Of a stretch of DNA of 64,000 bases, positions 52,026 to 62,499 are shown in pieces. Position numbers and translations under genes: made by a program. The number at the start of each line of letters is the position of its first letter. Positions within the stretch are counted from its first letter, which is position 1. The notes under the pieces were generated by a model, which saw only the letters and a program-made list of their open reading frames with translations, had not been told where the DNA came from and ran no database searches. Origin of the DNA: Shewanella saliphila (GTDB taxonomy: Bacteria; Pseudomonadota; Gammaproteobacteria; Enterobacterales; Shewanellaceae); contig NZ_BMQV01000005.1 in NCBI RefSeq assembly GCF_014648295.1, positions 62,001-126,000 on the forward strand, given 5' to 3'.

Positions 52026-53005
52026 TGGCAGTAAAAAGGCTTATTAAGTTCACCTTAGTATTCACCCTCGCAGTGATTTTAATGGGTGCGTATACCCGTC
52101 TATCAGATGCGGGGTTAGGTTGCCCTGATTGGCCAGGATGTTATGGTCATTTAGCTGTACCCAGCGCAAGTCATGAGCTTGCAAAAGTAGAGCAGCATTT
52201 CCCAGATATGACTATTGAGCCAGAAAAAGCCTGGCTTGAAATGATCCACCGCTACATCGCTGGCACATTAGGCTTAATGGTGTTGGCAATTCTTATTTTG
52301 TGTCTCAAGCAGCCGCAAGCGCCTAAAAAACTACCCAGCTTTATTGCCGCACTGATTATCTTTCAAGCCGCACTCGGCATGTGGACAGTCACCATGAAAC
52401 TCATGCCAATCGTAGTGATGGCGCACCTTATCGGCGGCTTTAGTTTATTTGCTTTACTGTTATTACTGTATTTACGCCTTAAACCGCTGCGGATCCCCGG
52501 CGGTGATAGCCATGCACGCAAATTAATGCCCTTGGCCTTAGTGTGTTTAGGGGTATTGATTATTCAGATTATGCTAGGCGGTTGGACATCATCAAACTAT
52601 GCAGCACTCGCTTGCACCACGTTACCGATTTGCGAAGGTAACTGGGTAGATAACCTCCGCTTTGCCGATGCATTTTCGCCATTTCAAGGCGAACACCCCA
52701 GTTTTGAATTTGGGGTTTTAGACTACTCCACACGCATGACAATTCATGTAACTCACCGAATTTGGGCGGTCGTCACCGCCATTATGTTGATTTGGCTCGC
52801 GATGAAATTACGTTATTCACACTCGCATATCATGCGTAACAGCGGCTATTTATTACTGCTGTTAGTCATAATGCAAGTCGGCCTTGGGATCAGTAATGTG
52901 GTAATGAATTTACCTCTGGGTATTGCGGTCTCTCACAACGCAGGAGCTGCATTTTTGCTGCTCAACTTAGTTTTTATTAATTACGCCCTGTGGCGTAAAG
53001 CATAA
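52025..53005 (+). CDS. ctaA: Heme A synthase CtaA (Cox15)
   Basis: Oxidises the C8 methyl of heme O to the formyl group of heme A. Eight-helix membrane protein, 326 residues, with internally repeated four-helix bundles; conserved [19 protein letters not shown] (with Cys pair) and [12 protein letters not shown] in the first half, and VTHRIWAV and [11 protein letters not shown]is motifs in the second. Followed after a short gap by ctaB, which makes its substrate. Confidence 0.95.
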   Translation: MAVKRLIKFTLVFTLAVILMGAYTRLSDAGLGCPDWPGCYGHLAVPSASHELAKVEQHFPDMTIEPEKAWLEMIHRYIAGTLGLMVLAILILCLKQPQAPKKLPSFIAALIIFQAALGMWTVTMKLMPIVVMAHLIGGFSLFALLLLLYLRLKPLRIPGGDSHARKLMPLALVCLGVLIIQIMLGGWTSSNYAALACTTLPICEGNWVDNLRFADAFSPFQGEHPSFEFGVLDYSTRMTIHVTHRIWAVVTAIMLIWLAMKLRYSHSHIMRNSGYLLLLLVIMQVGLGISNVVMNLPLGIAVSHNAGAAFLLLNLVFINYALWRKA

Positions 53006-53018
53006 GCGAGGATTGACC

Positions 53019-53927
53019 ATGACAAAACCTCTTACCCTAAGCCAGCCACAACAAAAACTGTCTCTGTCTTGGCGTGCCTATTTTGAAATGACCAAGCCCA
53101 AAGTGGTTGCCCTAATGCTACTGACCGTTTTGGTTGGCATGTGCCTAGCCGTGCCAGGTATTGTCCCTCTAAAGCCCCTAGTTGCAGGAATGGCAGGCAT
53201 TGCCATGATGGCGGGTGCGGCAGCAGCCTTTAACCACTTAATCGACCGTAAAATCGATGGCTTAATGGCGCGCACTTACAACAGGCCACTGCCCAAGGGG
53301 AAAGTCTCCACCACCAAAGCCGCAGTGTTTGCCGTTATGTTAGGGTTAATTGGCTTTGTGGTATTGTATGCCTTGGTTAATCCGCTCACCGCCTGGCTCA
53401 CATTTGCCAGCCTAATCGGCTACGCACTTGTGTATACCGCTTACCTTAAGCGTGCGACCTCGCAAAATATTGTGATTGGCGGGTTAGCGGGTGCAATGCC
53501 TCCACTACTTGGTTGGACCGCCGTCACTAACGAGCTACATGGCTACGCATTACTGTTAGTGATTATTATCTTTACCTGGACCCCACCACACTTTTGGGCC
53601 TTAGCAATACATCGCCGTAAAGAATACGCCAAAGTCGACATCCCTATGCTGCCTGTCACCCATGGGGTAGAATTTACCAAAACCTGTATTTTGCTTTACA
53701 CCATTTTGCTGGCCATTGCCTGCTTATTACCGGTATTAGTTGGCATGTGCGGGCCGGTATATCTAGTCGGTTCAACGATTCTCAGTTGCGGGTTTATTTA
53801 TAAAGCGTGGCAACTTAAATATCATGACTATCCTGGCTTAGCGATGAAGGTGTTTACCTTTTCTATTTACCATTTGATGGTGCTATTTATTGTGTTGTTG
53901 GTTGATCATTATTTTTGGGTTGCATAG
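53019..53927 (+). CDS. ctaB: Protoheme IX farnesyltransferase CtaB (CyoE)
   Basis: UbiA-family prenyltransferase converting protoheme to heme O. Length 302, about nine helices. The two Asp-rich/aromatic motifs are seen as [21 protein letters not shown] and [14 protein letters not shown]. The ATG at 53019 has GAGG seven bases upstream; a TTG two codons earlier is the open-frame limit. Confidence 0.95.
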   Translation: MTKPLTLSQPQQKLSLSWRAYFEMTKPKVVALMLLTVLVGMCLAVPGIVPLKPLVAGMAGIAMMAGAAAAFNHLIDRKIDGLMARTYNRPLPKGKVSTTKAAVFAVMLGLIGFVVLYALVNPLTAWLTFASLIGYALVYTAYLKRATSQNIVIGGLAGAMPPLLGWTAVTNELHGYALLLVIIIFTWTPPHFWALAIHRRKEYAKVDIPMLPVTHGVEFTKTCILLYTILLAIACLLPVLVGMCGPVYLVGSTILSCGFIYKAWQLKYHDYPGLAMKVFTFSIYHLMVLFIVLLVDHYFWVA

Positions 53928-53939
53928 AAGGGCATTGCA

Positions 53940-54563
53940 TTGAAAAAACTTATTGCTATTGGTGTGCTGGCATTGCTGATTGCCGGTGTTATGGCTTATC
54001 AAATGACCCAATCACGGCCACTTGATTTGGCCACTAGTTATGTCTTTGATCAACCCAGAGCATTAGCGCCTTTTACCCTTGCAGATCAATACGGTAATCA
54101 ATTTACTAACCAGTCTTTGCAAGGCAAGTGGAGTTTGTTTTTTATTGGCTATACTGCCTGCCCTGATGTATGCCCTACTACGTTGAACAAACTGGCGGCG
54201 GCATACCCTAAATTGCAAAAAATATCAGATTCGTTTCAAGTGGTGTTTGTGTCAGCCGACCCTAAACGCGACACTCAAATTAAGCGACTCGATTACATCA
54301 ACTTTTTCAATAAAGAGTTTAAAGCCGTCAGCGCAGAGCACACTGAGTTGTTTCCGTTTAGTCGTGACTTAGGCTTTGTATACGCAATGGTCGGCGAAGA
54401 CAGTGATTATCAAGTAGATCACAGTGCATCGTATGTATTGGTGTCTCCCCGCGGCGAGAAAACCGCCGTGTTTAAAACCAAGCCCACTCCTGGACAACTG
54501 CCGCAAATTATTAACAGTGAACTGATAAGCGACATGAATAAGATTGTTAGCGCTTGGCACTAA
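53940..54563 (+). CDS. SCO1/SenC-family copper chaperone
   Basis: Membrane-tethered thioredoxin-fold protein of 207 residues that loads CuA of subunit II. One N-terminal helix (about 3-21), then the copper motif CPDVCPTT (CxxxC) and the ligand His in QVDHSASYVL. The initiation codon is TTG at 53940, supported by AAGGG seven bases upstream. Last gene of the cox/cta cluster. Confidence 0.92.
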   Translation: MKKLIAIGVLALLIAGVMAYQMTQSRPLDLATSYVFDQPRALAPFTLADQYGNQFTNQSLQGKWSLFFIGYTACPDVCPTTLNKLAAAYPKLQKISDSFQVVFVSADPKRDTQIKRLDYINFFNKEFKAVSAEHTELFPFSRDLGFVYAMVGEDSDYQVDHSASYVLVSPRGEKTAVFKTKPTPGQLPQIINSELISDMNKIVSAWH

Positions 54564-54590
54564 CAATCTCTTTGGCTCAATGTGATTAGA

Positions 54591-55649
54591 CTACTCTTGT
54601 GGCCACTTACCATCATCTTTGGGTCTAATCCACATTTGCGAAAACCAGTAATACCCTGTGCGGGTTTTACTGGGCACAGTACAGTTATAACGTGACCTTC
54701 CCGGTGTGACATCTGCTGGCGCTTGAATACTAAAGGTATCCTCGCTTAACCAAATCGGCTTTTTAGCACCTTGCCCCTGAATAAAACACATTAACTGATG
54801 TGGATACAAATCTCTGGTGTCTAAAGTAATCACTAACTTGGGTCGAAATTGCCCCGTCTTCAATACAGGCTCGCTAATATTTTGTTTTACGACCGGCATC
54901 GGCAAGCTTGAAAACTTAACCGTTAAACTCGATAAATCAGCGTAGGCATTCGCCACCGGAAAACGCGGTAACGCAGTAATGGATGAATACTCTCCTGCCG
55001 CACCAGATTGCTGCCCAAAGCCCACAAAGCCATGTTTAACTAAAATAGCCTCAAGTGCGGCCGTATACTCACCATACGGATAAGCAAGAAACTTCACGCT
55101 TTGGCCCGTTTGTTTTAGCAACTCAGCCTCGGTTGATAAAATATTGTTTTCAACTCGGTCATGCCACTGCGCGGTGGTTTCTTTTGGGAGACGACGGATT
55201 AAGTGCTCATGCCCCCAACTGTGGTTAGCAATCGTTACACCTTGTTCGGCTAGCGTTTTGATGTCTTGCCAGCTCATCATGCCGTCATAGCCTGCAATAA
55301 TCGGCGCTGGCGACACAAATACAGTAAAGGGGAAGTTGTGCGATGCTAAAATGGGCGCAGCATTTTGAATAATACTTTGATAACCATCATCAAAAGTAAT
55401 CACAATACTGTTATTGGCAATTGACGTGTTATTCTTGATGGCATCAACGGCATCCGTTAACGGCATCACCGTAAAGTTGTTTTCTGCTAAATATTGCATT
55501 TGTTCAGCAAACTGCTCTGGAGTCACACTCGTGCTTTTAGGCGTACTGTCAGAAACATGATGATACTGTAAAATCACCACCGCTTGCGCGTGGTAGTGCA
55601 ACAAACTACAACAGACAACCATTAAACCTAAAACGATTTTTTTAACCAT
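54591..55649 (-). CDS. Secreted polysaccharide deacetylase (NodB-type, CE4)
   Basis: Signal peptide (about 1-23), then an esterase-family 4 domain (about 25-225) with the catalytic/metal Asp pair TFDDGY, the metal His motif NHSWGHEHL and FLAYPYGEY. The C-terminal 110 residues form a separate beta-rich part without recognised family. Probable substrate: N-acetylated or acetylated polysaccharide of envelope or biofilm; the PgaB-like layout (deacetylase then accessory domain) is suggestive only. Its ATG lies 14 bases from the divergent MATE gene. Confidence 0.82.
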   Translation of the reverse strand: MVKKIVLGLMVVCCSLLHYHAQAVVILQYHHVSDSTPKSTSVTPEQFAEQMQYLAENNFTVMPLTDAVDAIKNNTSIANNSIVITFDDGYQSIIQNAAPILASHNFPFTVFVSPAPIIAGYDGMMSWQDIKTLAEQGVTIANHSWGHEHLIRRLPKETTAQWHDRVENNILSTEAELLKQTGQSVKFLAYPYGEYTAALEAILVKHGFVGFGQQSGAAGEYSSITALPRFPVANAYADLSSLTVKFSSLPMPVVKQNISEPVLKTGQFRPKLVITLDTRDLYPHQLMCFIQGQGAKKPIWLSEDTFSIQAPADVTPGRSRYNCTVPSKTRTGYYWFSQMWIRPKDDGKWPQE

Positions 55650-55663
55650 GATTACCCATACCT

Positions 55664-57001
55664 ATGTCAGTTAGCGCTTTACTATTAAATCATCATAAGC
55701 ATCGTCAATTATTGGCATTAGCGACACCGATGATACTGTCAAATATCACTATTCCACTATTAGGACTTGTTGATACTGCAGTGATAGGCCATTTAGGCCA
55801 AGCTTATTACCTCGGTGGCGTGGCGCTTGGTAGCACCATAATAACTCTGATGATTTGGCTACTCGGCTTTTTACGAATGTCGACAACCGGACTCGTTGCA
55901 CAAGCCTATGGTGCAGACGACAAAATAACTCAGCAACAATTGTTGTTACAAGGTTGTATCTTAGCATTAACACTCGGGTTTGCCTGCGTTATATTGCAAT
56001 CTCCCATCGTAAACTTTGCGTTAAGTCTCAGTGATGCCAGTGAACAAGTCATGCTTTACTGTCGTCAATATGTTGATATTCGTATTTGGTCATTACCCTT
56101 TGCCCTAGTTAACCTGGTATTACTGGGTTGGTTATTAGGGCGCCAAGCCCCTAAAGCCGCTATGTGGCAACTTATCATAGCCAATTGCGCCAATATTATT
56201 CTCGATGTGGTATTTGTAATCGGCTTTAATTGGGACGTCCAAGGGGCAGCGCTAGCCTCAGTGATTGCCGATATCTGCGCGTTTACGGTCGCCTTGATTA
56301 TGGTTAAACGTCAATTGACTAAAATGGGCGACTTTAATTTAAAACACCGTCTCAGCCAATTAACCCTTCGCGGTTATGGCCGTTTATTGTCGCTCAATCG
56401 AGATATTTTTATTCGTAGTTTGTGCTTACAAGCGGCGTTTAGTTTTATGACATTCCACGGTGCAGGGTTAGGCGACAACATCATTGCAGCGAATGCGGTG
56501 TTACTTAACCTATTAATGCTGATCTCATATGCCCTCGACGGGATTGCCTATTACGCCGAAGCAGAAGTGGGCCGCGCATTTGGACAAAAAAACCAACCAT
56601 TACTGCACGACAGCGTGCAACTTGCCTTTTATTGGTCTGCAGCCATTGCCGTATTATTTAGCCTGTTATTTTGGGGCGCAGGTAGTGGGATCATTCAATT
56701 ACTCACCAATGTAGAAGCGGTACAACAAGCAGCCAACCAGTACCTTATTTGGCTGATATTTTTGCCAATACTGGCTTTTGGTTGCTACCTGTTTGATGGG
56801 GTTTATATTGGCGCAGCCCAGGGTAAAATTATGCGTAACAGTATGATTATTGCGACCTTTGCAGTGTACTTCCCGTGCTGGTACTTATTGCAAGCATGGG
56901 GAAATCACAGCTTATGGGCGGCCATGTCGGTATTTATGTTGTGCCGCAGTGTGACATTAGGCTGGCATTATTTTTATAAGCTTAGAAATACACTTGCTTA
57001 A
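55664..57001 (+). CDS. MATE-family efflux transporter (DinF subfamily)
   Basis: Twelve-helix antiporter of 445 residues with duplicated six-helix halves. The N-terminal ATPMILSNITIPLLGLVDTAVIGHLG and DGIAYYAEAEVGRAFG (start of the second half) are typical of the DinF branch. In this branch export of toxic or oxidised compounds coupled to Na+ or H+ is known; substrate here unknown. No SOS box is visible upstream, unlike E. coli dinF downstream of lexA. The ribosome-binding site is weak. Confidence 0.85.
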   Translation: MSVSALLLNHHKHRQLLALATPMILSNITIPLLGLVDTAVIGHLGQAYYLGGVALGSTIITLMIWLLGFLRMSTTGLVAQAYGADDKITQQQLLLQGCILALTLGFACVILQSPIVNFALSLSDASEQVMLYCRQYVDIRIWSLPFALVNLVLLGWLLGRQAPKAAMWQLIIANCANIILDVVFVIGFNWDVQGAALASVIADICAFTVALIMVKRQLTKMGDFNLKHRLSQLTLRGYGRLLSLNRDIFIRSLCLQAAFSFMTFHGAGLGDNIIAANAVLLNLLMLISYALDGIAYYAEAEVGRAFGQKNQPLLHDSVQLAFYWSAAIAVLFSLLFWGAGSGIIQLLTNVEAVQQAANQYLIWLIFLPILAFGCYLFDGVYIGAAQGKIMRNSMIIATFAVYFPCWYLLQAWGNHSLWAAMSVFMLCRSVTLGWHYFYKLRNTLA

Positions 57002-57075
57002 ACATAATAATCATTGATGGTGAGAATACATAAATGTAACATGCTGACAACATTGTTATTTTAAACGGACTTTTA

Positions 57076-59010
57076 ATGAAACGGATTTTATGGCTGCTAG
57101 TCGTTATATTTGCCCCACTCTCAAATATTGCCCTAACCAGCCCCCTGCCTGTCGACGCTTTTGCCAACCTGCCTGATGTACGCTTTGTCACTTTATCGCC
57201 AGATGGTACAAAAGTCGCTTCGCTAGTTAGGAATAAAAGCGACACTCTCGACGGGCAAGTATTGAGCATTCGTGACATTAATACCAATAAAGACATTTTC
57301 CCTGTCCAAACTGACAATCAAAAGTTTGTCATTTTGTCGCTAACCTGGGCAAGTAACGACATTATTTTAATCACAGCAAAATACCCTGCCACCCGTCGCG
57401 GCGTTCCTACAACAGAAATGCGCCTAATGAAATATTCACTCAGCGACAATAAAACCTCCAGTGTGTTTTCTAAACGCACTTTTTCACGGTTCGTTGACGT
57501 GCCACAAATACAATCGTCTATCGTCGACTATCTTGATAACGACCCTGACCATATTCTTATGCAAATAAGTGGTTTGGGCTCTAAGATGCAATATGAAAGC
57601 GTGATTAAAGTCAGCTTAAAGAGCGGTGGAATAAAGATAAAGCAACACGCACAGAAGTACATTGAAAATTGGTTAACAGACAGGCAAAACCAGGTACGTA
57701 TTGGCATTTATCGCGACGATACGAGCTACCGTATTTATGAGCAACAACAAGCTGATGGCGACCTGCGCTTATTATGGGAGTTTGAAGCCTTAGATGAAGA
57801 TACCATCTGGCCTATAGGCTTTGACCATGACCCCAATATTCTTTACGTCAGCGCTTATCATCAAGGCCTAAAAGCCATTTTTAAAGTGAATTTAACCGAC
57901 CCTGACCTCATCAAAGAATTGGTATATCAAAACGAGAATTATGATGTCGAAGGCCAGCTCATTTATTCCACTTTAAAACAAAAAGTCATCGGTATTGATA
58001 CCAATATTGAAGGGGAATTTCTGTTTTGGGACCAAGACTACATCAAGCTCAATAATGGTTTAAACCAAGTCTTGCCAGAGACACACAATGTCATTAATCA
58101 ATTAAGCGACAATGAGCGCCGCTACCTAGTTTATAGCACTGGCCCCATTGAATCTGGCACCTACTTTTACGGCGATAGGGACAAAGGAGCGCTTTATCCA
58201 ATCGCTTATCGTTATAGCCAATTGCCGCCTGAGGTCTTGGCTAAACCTAAAAAAGTGAATTACAACGCCCGTGACGGTTTGGCTATCGAAGCGTTTTTAA
58301 CCACACCCAAAAACACAGAAGCCAAACACCTCCCAACCATTATTTTTCCGCATGGTGGACCGATTAGTTACGACTCAACAACATTTGATTATTGGGCGCA
58401 GTTTTTCGCAAATCGCGGCTATGCCGTCTTGCAAATGAACTTTCGTGGGTCTGCTGGGTATGGTTATCAGTTTATGAACTCAGGGCTAAAAAACTGGGGC
58501 CTTGAGATGCAAAATGACGTTGAAGATGGCGCTCACTGGCTTATTGAACAAGGTATTACAGACCCTAAACGCATGTGTATTGTCGGCGCAAGTTACGGTG
58601 GCTATGCAGCATTAATGGGCGTGGCAAAAACACCCGATTTGTACAAATGTGCTATCAGTATTGCAGGTGTGACAGATCTTGAAAGCTTAGTAAAATCATC
58701 ACGTAACTACGACAACAGTAAAATCGTTAAAAAACAAATTGGCGATGATTATGATGATTTATATCAACGTTCACCTATCAGTAAGGCTGCCAGTATCAAG
58801 GTGCCCGTATTGTTAATTCACGGTACTAAAGATCGAGTGGTAAAAGCAGACCATAGCGAAGCAATGTACGATACACTCAAAGATTTAAATAAAGCCGTTA
58901 AGTACGTTGAATTAGAAAATGGCGACCATCACCTCAGTAACAATGAACACCGCTTAACCACATTTATTGAAATAGAGCGCTTCTTGGCGGCCAATCTTGG
59001 GGTAAAATAG
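57076..59010 (+). CDS. S9-family prolyl oligopeptidase, secreted
   Basis: Serine peptidase of 644 residues. Signal peptide (about 1-22), an N-terminal beta-propeller (about 40-370) with PDGTKVASLV, and an alpha/beta-hydrolase catalytic domain (about 385-640) with nucleophile GASYGGYAAL, Asp in HGTKDRVV and His in NGDHHLS. Similar to the dipeptidyl-peptidase/acylaminoacyl-peptidase group common in Shewanella and Alteromonadales. It starts 75 bases after the MATE gene. Confidence 0.9.
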   Translation: MKRILWLLVVIFAPLSNIALTSPLPVDAFANLPDVRFVTLSPDGTKVASLVRNKSDTLDGQVLSIRDINTNKDIFPVQTDNQKFVILSLTWASNDIILITAKYPATRRGVPTTEMRLMKYSLSDNKTSSVFSKRTFSRFVDVPQIQSSIVDYLDNDPDHILMQISGLGSKMQYESVIKVSLKSGGIKIKQHAQKYIENWLTDRQNQVRIGIYRDDTSYRIYEQQQADGDLRLLWEFEALDEDTIWPIGFDHDPNILYVSAYHQGLKAIFKVNLTDPDLIKELVYQNENYDVEGQLIYSTLKQKVIGIDTNIEGEFLFWDQDYIKLNNGLNQVLPETHNVINQLSDNERRYLVYSTGPIESGTYFYGDRDKGALYPIAYRYSQLPPEVLAKPKKVNYNARDGLAIEAFLTTPKNTEAKHLPTIIFPHGGPISYDSTTFDYWAQFFANRGYAVLQMNFRGSAGYGYQFMNSGLKNWGLEMQNDVEDGAHWLIEQGITDPKRMCIVGASYGGYAALMGVAKTPDLYKCAISIAGVTDLESLVKSSRNYDNSKIVKKQIGDDYDDLYQRSPISKAASIKVPVLLIHGTKDRVVKADHSEAMYDTLKDLNKAVKYVELENGDHHLSNNEHRLTTFIEIERFLAANLGVK

Positions 59011-59057
59011 CCGCACATTTTTACAGGCCAACAGGCTCAAGAATAGTAGAGGAAACG

Positions 59058-59387
59058 ATGACCCAAGAATTGATTATAACTGACCTTGAAGTCGGCACGG
59101 GCAAAACCGCAGTAAAAGGCGCGCTAATAACGACCCGCTACAGTGGGCGTTTAGCTGATGGAACACAGTTTGATGCATCTGATGCATTTCAATGTGTCAT
59201 TGGTACTGGTCGAGTCATTAAAGGTTGGGATCAAGGCATTGTAGGTATGAATGTGGGTGGTAAAAGACAGCTATCAGTACCGGCGCATCTTGCTTACGGC
59301 GAGCGACAAATTGGCGATCGCATTCCGGCTAACTCGGATTTGTTTTTTGAAATCGAATTACTTGAAGTACTCACCCGAGACGATTAA
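59058..59387 (+). CDS. FKBP-type peptidyl-prolyl isomerase
   Basis: Single-domain FKBP of 109 residues without signal peptide, hence cytoplasmic. Conserved GALITTRYSGRLADGTQFDAS, VIKGWDQGIVGM and LAYGERQIGDRIPANSDLFFEIELLEV cover the rapamycin-binding fold and active-site aromatic residues. AGAGGA precedes the ATG. A bidirectional terminator follows. Confidence 0.93.
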   Translation: MTQELIITDLEVGTGKTAVKGALITTRYSGRLADGTQFDASDAFQCVIGTGRVIKGWDQGIVGMNVGGKRQLSVPAHLAYGERQIGDRIPANSDLFFEIELLEVLTRDD

Positions 59388-59397
59388 GCCAATAAAC

Positions 59398-59430
59398 AAA
59401 AACGCGACCTAATTGGTCGCGTTTTTATTT
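59398..59430. terminator. Bidirectional terminator between the FKBP gene and nfuA
   Basis: AAAAACGCGACC (59398-59409) pairs with GGTCGCGTTTTT (59415-59426) around TAATT. Confidence 0.9.
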
Positions 59431-59467
59431 AACCTAGGCTCAGGTTATTTGCTCACACTCAACACTA

Positions 59468-60046
59468 TTAAGCGTAAGAATGCTCACCATGTTGGTGATC
59501 AGTCACGTCACGTACACCTGATAATTCACCAGGGAACATATCAAGTAACTGCTTTTCAATACCATCTTTTAAGGTGATATCAACCTGTGAACAACCGTTA
59601 CATCCACCGCCAAACTGCAGTACAGCAACACCATCATCGGTAATTTCTACCAACATAATATTACCGCCATGGCTGGCTAGTTGTGGGTTAATTTCTGACT
59701 GAATAATATATTCAATACGTTCAACTAACGGCGCATCACTCGCTACTTTACGCATTTTGGCGTTTGGTGCTTTTAACGTTAATTGTGACCCTAATTGGTC
59801 TGTCACGAAATCAATGCTGGCATCATCTAAAAATGGTGCGCTTTTTTCATCAACCATGGCGCTGAAACCATTAAATGGTAATTCAACATCGTCAGCTTCT
59901 ACTGCATCTGGTGGGCAGTAAGACACACCACACTCAGCTTGCGCTGTGCCTGGGCTGATAACAAAAACACGAATGTGCGTGCCTTCTGGCTGATCGGCCA
60001 ATAATTTAACGAAATGGGCCTGAGCTGTATCGGAAATGGTGATCAT
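59468..60046 (-). CDS. nfuA: Fe/S biogenesis protein NfuA
   Basis: Carrier that assembles and delivers a 4Fe-4S cluster, especially under oxidative stress or iron limitation. The 192-residue product has an N-terminal degenerate A-type domain ([17 protein letters not shown]) and a C-terminal Nfu domain with the cluster motif [10 protein letters not shown]. The ATG at 60046 has AGG five bases upstream and matches the family; the open frame runs 18 codons further. Followed leftward by the shared terminator; comF lies 229 bases upstream. Confidence 0.95.
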   Translation of the reverse strand: MITISDTAQAHFVKLLADQPEGTHIRVFVISPGTAQAECGVSYCPPDAVEADDVELPFNGFSAMVDEKSAPFLDDASIDFVTDQLGSQLTLKAPNAKMRKVASDAPLVERIEYIIQSEINPQLASHGGNIMLVEITDDGVAVLQFGGGCNGCSQVDITLKDGIEKQLLDMFPGELSGVRDVTDHQHGEHSYA

Positions 60047-60275
60047 TAAAACCTGCTCCCTCAGGGTATACCCGAGTAATTTAGTAAGAATTAGATACAT
60101 GATACTCCGACTTGGATTTGCTTTGTAGTCTCAGGATGATTTGATCTTGAAAAAATGATCCAGTGCAAAGTTTTTTTACATTATAAGCGCCCTGTAAAAC
60201 CTAATAATACGCGGCATTAAAACAACTAATCATTTGTTTTAATTATTAAATATTATTGTTATTACTCAAATCGAA

Positions 60276-61082
60276 TTAATCTAATAATCCTGGTGCTTCA
60301 GCGCGGGCCAGGCACCAGGTTTGTACATAAATAAATTGCTGGCTGAATAAGCGGGCAATTTCATCCACCGTGGTACCCGTTGTGACCACATCATCAATTA
60401 ACGCGACGCGTTGATATTGCACTTTATCGCTGAGTTCAAATGCGTTAAAACAATTTTTTCGCCGCTGCTTGCCAGACAGGTCTGCCTGGGGAGCGGTATC
60501 GACCACTCTGGTTAAGCTGCTGTCATCTAACGGGATATCAAGCAATTGGCTCAGCCGATTGGCAATCAGCCAGGCTTGATTAAACCCGCGCTGACGCAAG
60601 CGATTAGGATGCAAAGGTACCGGAACTAATACTTGCGGCGCGCGAATGAGTTTATGCTCAATCAACTGGTTTATCCGCGTGGCCAATTGCTGAGTAATGG
60701 CATTTAGCGGAGCGCATTGCTGCTGATATTTAATCGCTGCAATCAAGGGACCCAAACCTTGGTGATAACTGCACGGCGCCACCACCAACATAGGGGTAAG
60801 CTTAAGGCATTTTCCGCAATAGGCTTGCAGCAAAGCAATTTCACGACCGCAGCCTAAACAGACTTCATGTTGATACAAACTTGCTGCCAGGCACACCTGA
60901 CAAATACCGCTCAACACCTGGTTAGGAAATAACCGTTGATAATCGAGCTGCTCAATTCGGTGCTGGCACAGCTGGCAACGGTTGGGTAAACTGCTCAGCA
61001 ATGCCACGTTTGCAAACTGGTACACAGATTTACTGTGCTCCACTAAACCGGTCATTTTACGTTTAAATACAGTTACAGACAT
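60276..61082 (-). CDS. comF: ComF-family phosphoribosyltransferase-like protein
   Basis: Competence-associated protein (GntX/ComFC family), 268 residues. An N-terminal double zinc finger (CQLCQH, CQVC, CLGCGRE, CGKC) precedes a type I phosphoribosyltransferase domain with the PRPP motif VALIDDVVTTGTT. Known to be needed for natural transformation in several species; enzymatic substrate unclear. Divergent from bioH with a 42-bp gap, the arrangement seen in many gammaproteobacteria. Confidence 0.9.
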   Translation of the reverse strand: MSVTVFKRKMTGLVEHSKSVYQFANVALLSSLPNRCQLCQHRIEQLDYQRLFPNQVLSGICQVCLAASLYQHEVCLGCGREIALLQAYCGKCLKLTPMLVVAPCSYHQGLGPLIAAIKYQQQCAPLNAITQQLATRINQLIEHKLIRAPQVLVPVPLHPNRLRQRGFNQAWLIANRLSQLLDIPLDDSSLTRVVDTAPQADLSGKQRRKNCFNAFELSDKVQYQRVALIDDVVTTGTTVDEIARLFSQQFIYVQTWCLARAEAPGLLD

Positions 61083-61124
61083 AGGCTATTCATTCCATGA
61101 AATAGTCGAATAAGAGGGATTAAT

Positions 61125-61916
61125 GTGAGCTTTCCTGCACTGCATATCGATACTGTTGGCACCCAAGGCCCAGATGTAGTCCTACTGCATGGATGGGGGG
61201 TCAATAACGCTGTATTCAGTCCATTAAAAAACGCATTACACCAGTATAGAGTGCATTATGTTGACCTGCCGGGTTTTGGCTTAAGCCCTAATATTGACGG
61301 TGATATTAGCCAATGGGTGCAAGCTTTGGCGCAGCAATTACCTAAAAATGCCATATGGATAGGCTGGTCATTAGGTGGATTACTTGCTACTAAAGTGGCG
61401 ATAGATTTCCCAGACTCGGTTTCAGCGTTAGTCACCCTCGCCTCATCGCCGTGTTTTATGGCCAGAGACGCTAACGATGCTTTGCCTGCTTGGCCAGGAA
61501 TATTACCCGCGGTATTAGCGCAGTTTTCAACACAACTTAATCGTGACTTGCCGCGCACGGTTGAGCGCTTTTTAGCCATTCAAGCCATGGGCAGTGATAA
61601 CGCAAAAGCCGATATTAGCCAAATAAAAAAGCTCGTGCTGAGTAAACCCATGCCTAGCAGACAGGCATTGGCACAGGGACTGACAATGTTAGAAGAGGTT
61701 GATCTGCGGCAGCAGCTTAGCCAGCTACAACAGCCTTGGTTACGGATGTGGGGTAAACTCGATGGCTTAGTGCCTCGGCGGGTTATTCAACAAATGCCAC
61801 AAGCAGAAAACATCAGCGACATATTGCTAAACAAAGCTTCTCATGCACCGTTTATTTCGCATCCAGATGAATTTTTGCACAATTTATTGCCTTGGATCAT
61901 AAAATATCAGCAATAG
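61125..61916 (+). CDS. bioH: Pimeloyl-ACP methyl ester carboxylesterase BioH
   Basis: Alpha/beta hydrolase that demethylates pimeloyl-ACP methyl ester in biotin synthesis. Length 263. Seen: LLHGWGVNNAVF (oxyanion), nucleophile elbow IGWSLGG, Asp in WGKLDGLVP and His in KASHAPFISHP. The start codon is GTG at 61125, with AGAGGG upstream. Divergent from comF. Confidence 0.93.
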   Translation: MSFPALHIDTVGTQGPDVVLLHGWGVNNAVFSPLKNALHQYRVHYVDLPGFGLSPNIDGDISQWVQALAQQLPKNAIWIGWSLGGLLATKVAIDFPDSVSALVTLASSPCFMARDANDALPAWPGILPAVLAQFSTQLNRDLPRTVERFLAIQAMGSDNAKADISQIKKLVLSKPMPSRQALAQGLTMLEEVDLRQQLSQLQQPWLRMWGKLDGLVPRRVIQQMPQAENISDILLNKASHAPFISHPDEFLHNLLPWIIKYQQ

Positions 61917-61980
61917 CACTTTAGCTAATACACTATTTTGGCTATAATTTAGCCATGGTTTAATCGCGTAGCGACCTGTA

Positions 61981-62499
61981 ATGATCATTAACACTCATTA
62001 TCCGCAAGTGCCTTTAGCAACATCGAATGTTGCGACGGACCTTGCGCGAGTGGATAACCAGCAGAAACCACCGATTATTCCACCGCAAGAACCATCCAAA
62101 GGCCATGAAGAACGCGCGTTTAATCCACAAAATGAACGTGCTGCAGCTTATGTTGTTGCCGAAAAAAAACAACAGCAAGACCAATCACAGCGACAACAGC
62201 AAGGGTTAACCCAACAGTCTGTTGACCCAAAAGCATTGTTGCAACAACCTACACGCCAGCAAACACGACAACAGCAAACGGTTCGAGTGCTTGCCAATCT
62301 CACGCCAGCCTTGCAACGCAAAGATATTCAAATCAAATCACAATCAACGGCAGTTAACGATCAAACTGAACTAAAACAGCACCAAACAGACAGCAGTATG
62401 TCTAATGCCAATGCCCAACAGTTTGGTCAGCGAATTGGTCAATTTTATCAACAACAATCCGCCCCCAATATTGAGTCGCAACTGCAAATTCTAGCGTGA
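61981..62499 (+). CDS. Gln-rich hypothetical protein
   Basis: Unrecognised 172-residue protein, strongly enriched in Gln (runs such as RQQTRQQQT) with Pro-rich (PPIIPPQEP) and charged segments; no signal peptide, membrane helix or cysteine. Much of it is probably disordered; the last 35 residues (NAQQFGQRIGQFYQQQ...IESQLQILA) may be helical. It follows bioH by 64 bases and its last nine bases overlap the convergent sulfatase gene. No clear ribosome-binding site; coding status supported mainly by length and position. Confidence 0.5.
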   Translation: MIINTHYPQVPLATSNVATDLARVDNQQKPPIIPPQEPSKGHEERAFNPQNERAAAYVVAEKKQQQDQSQRQQQGLTQQSVDPKALLQQPTRQQTRQQQTVRVLANLTPALQRKDIQIKSQSTAVNDQTELKQHQTDSSMSNANAQQFGQRIGQFYQQQSAPNIESQLQILA

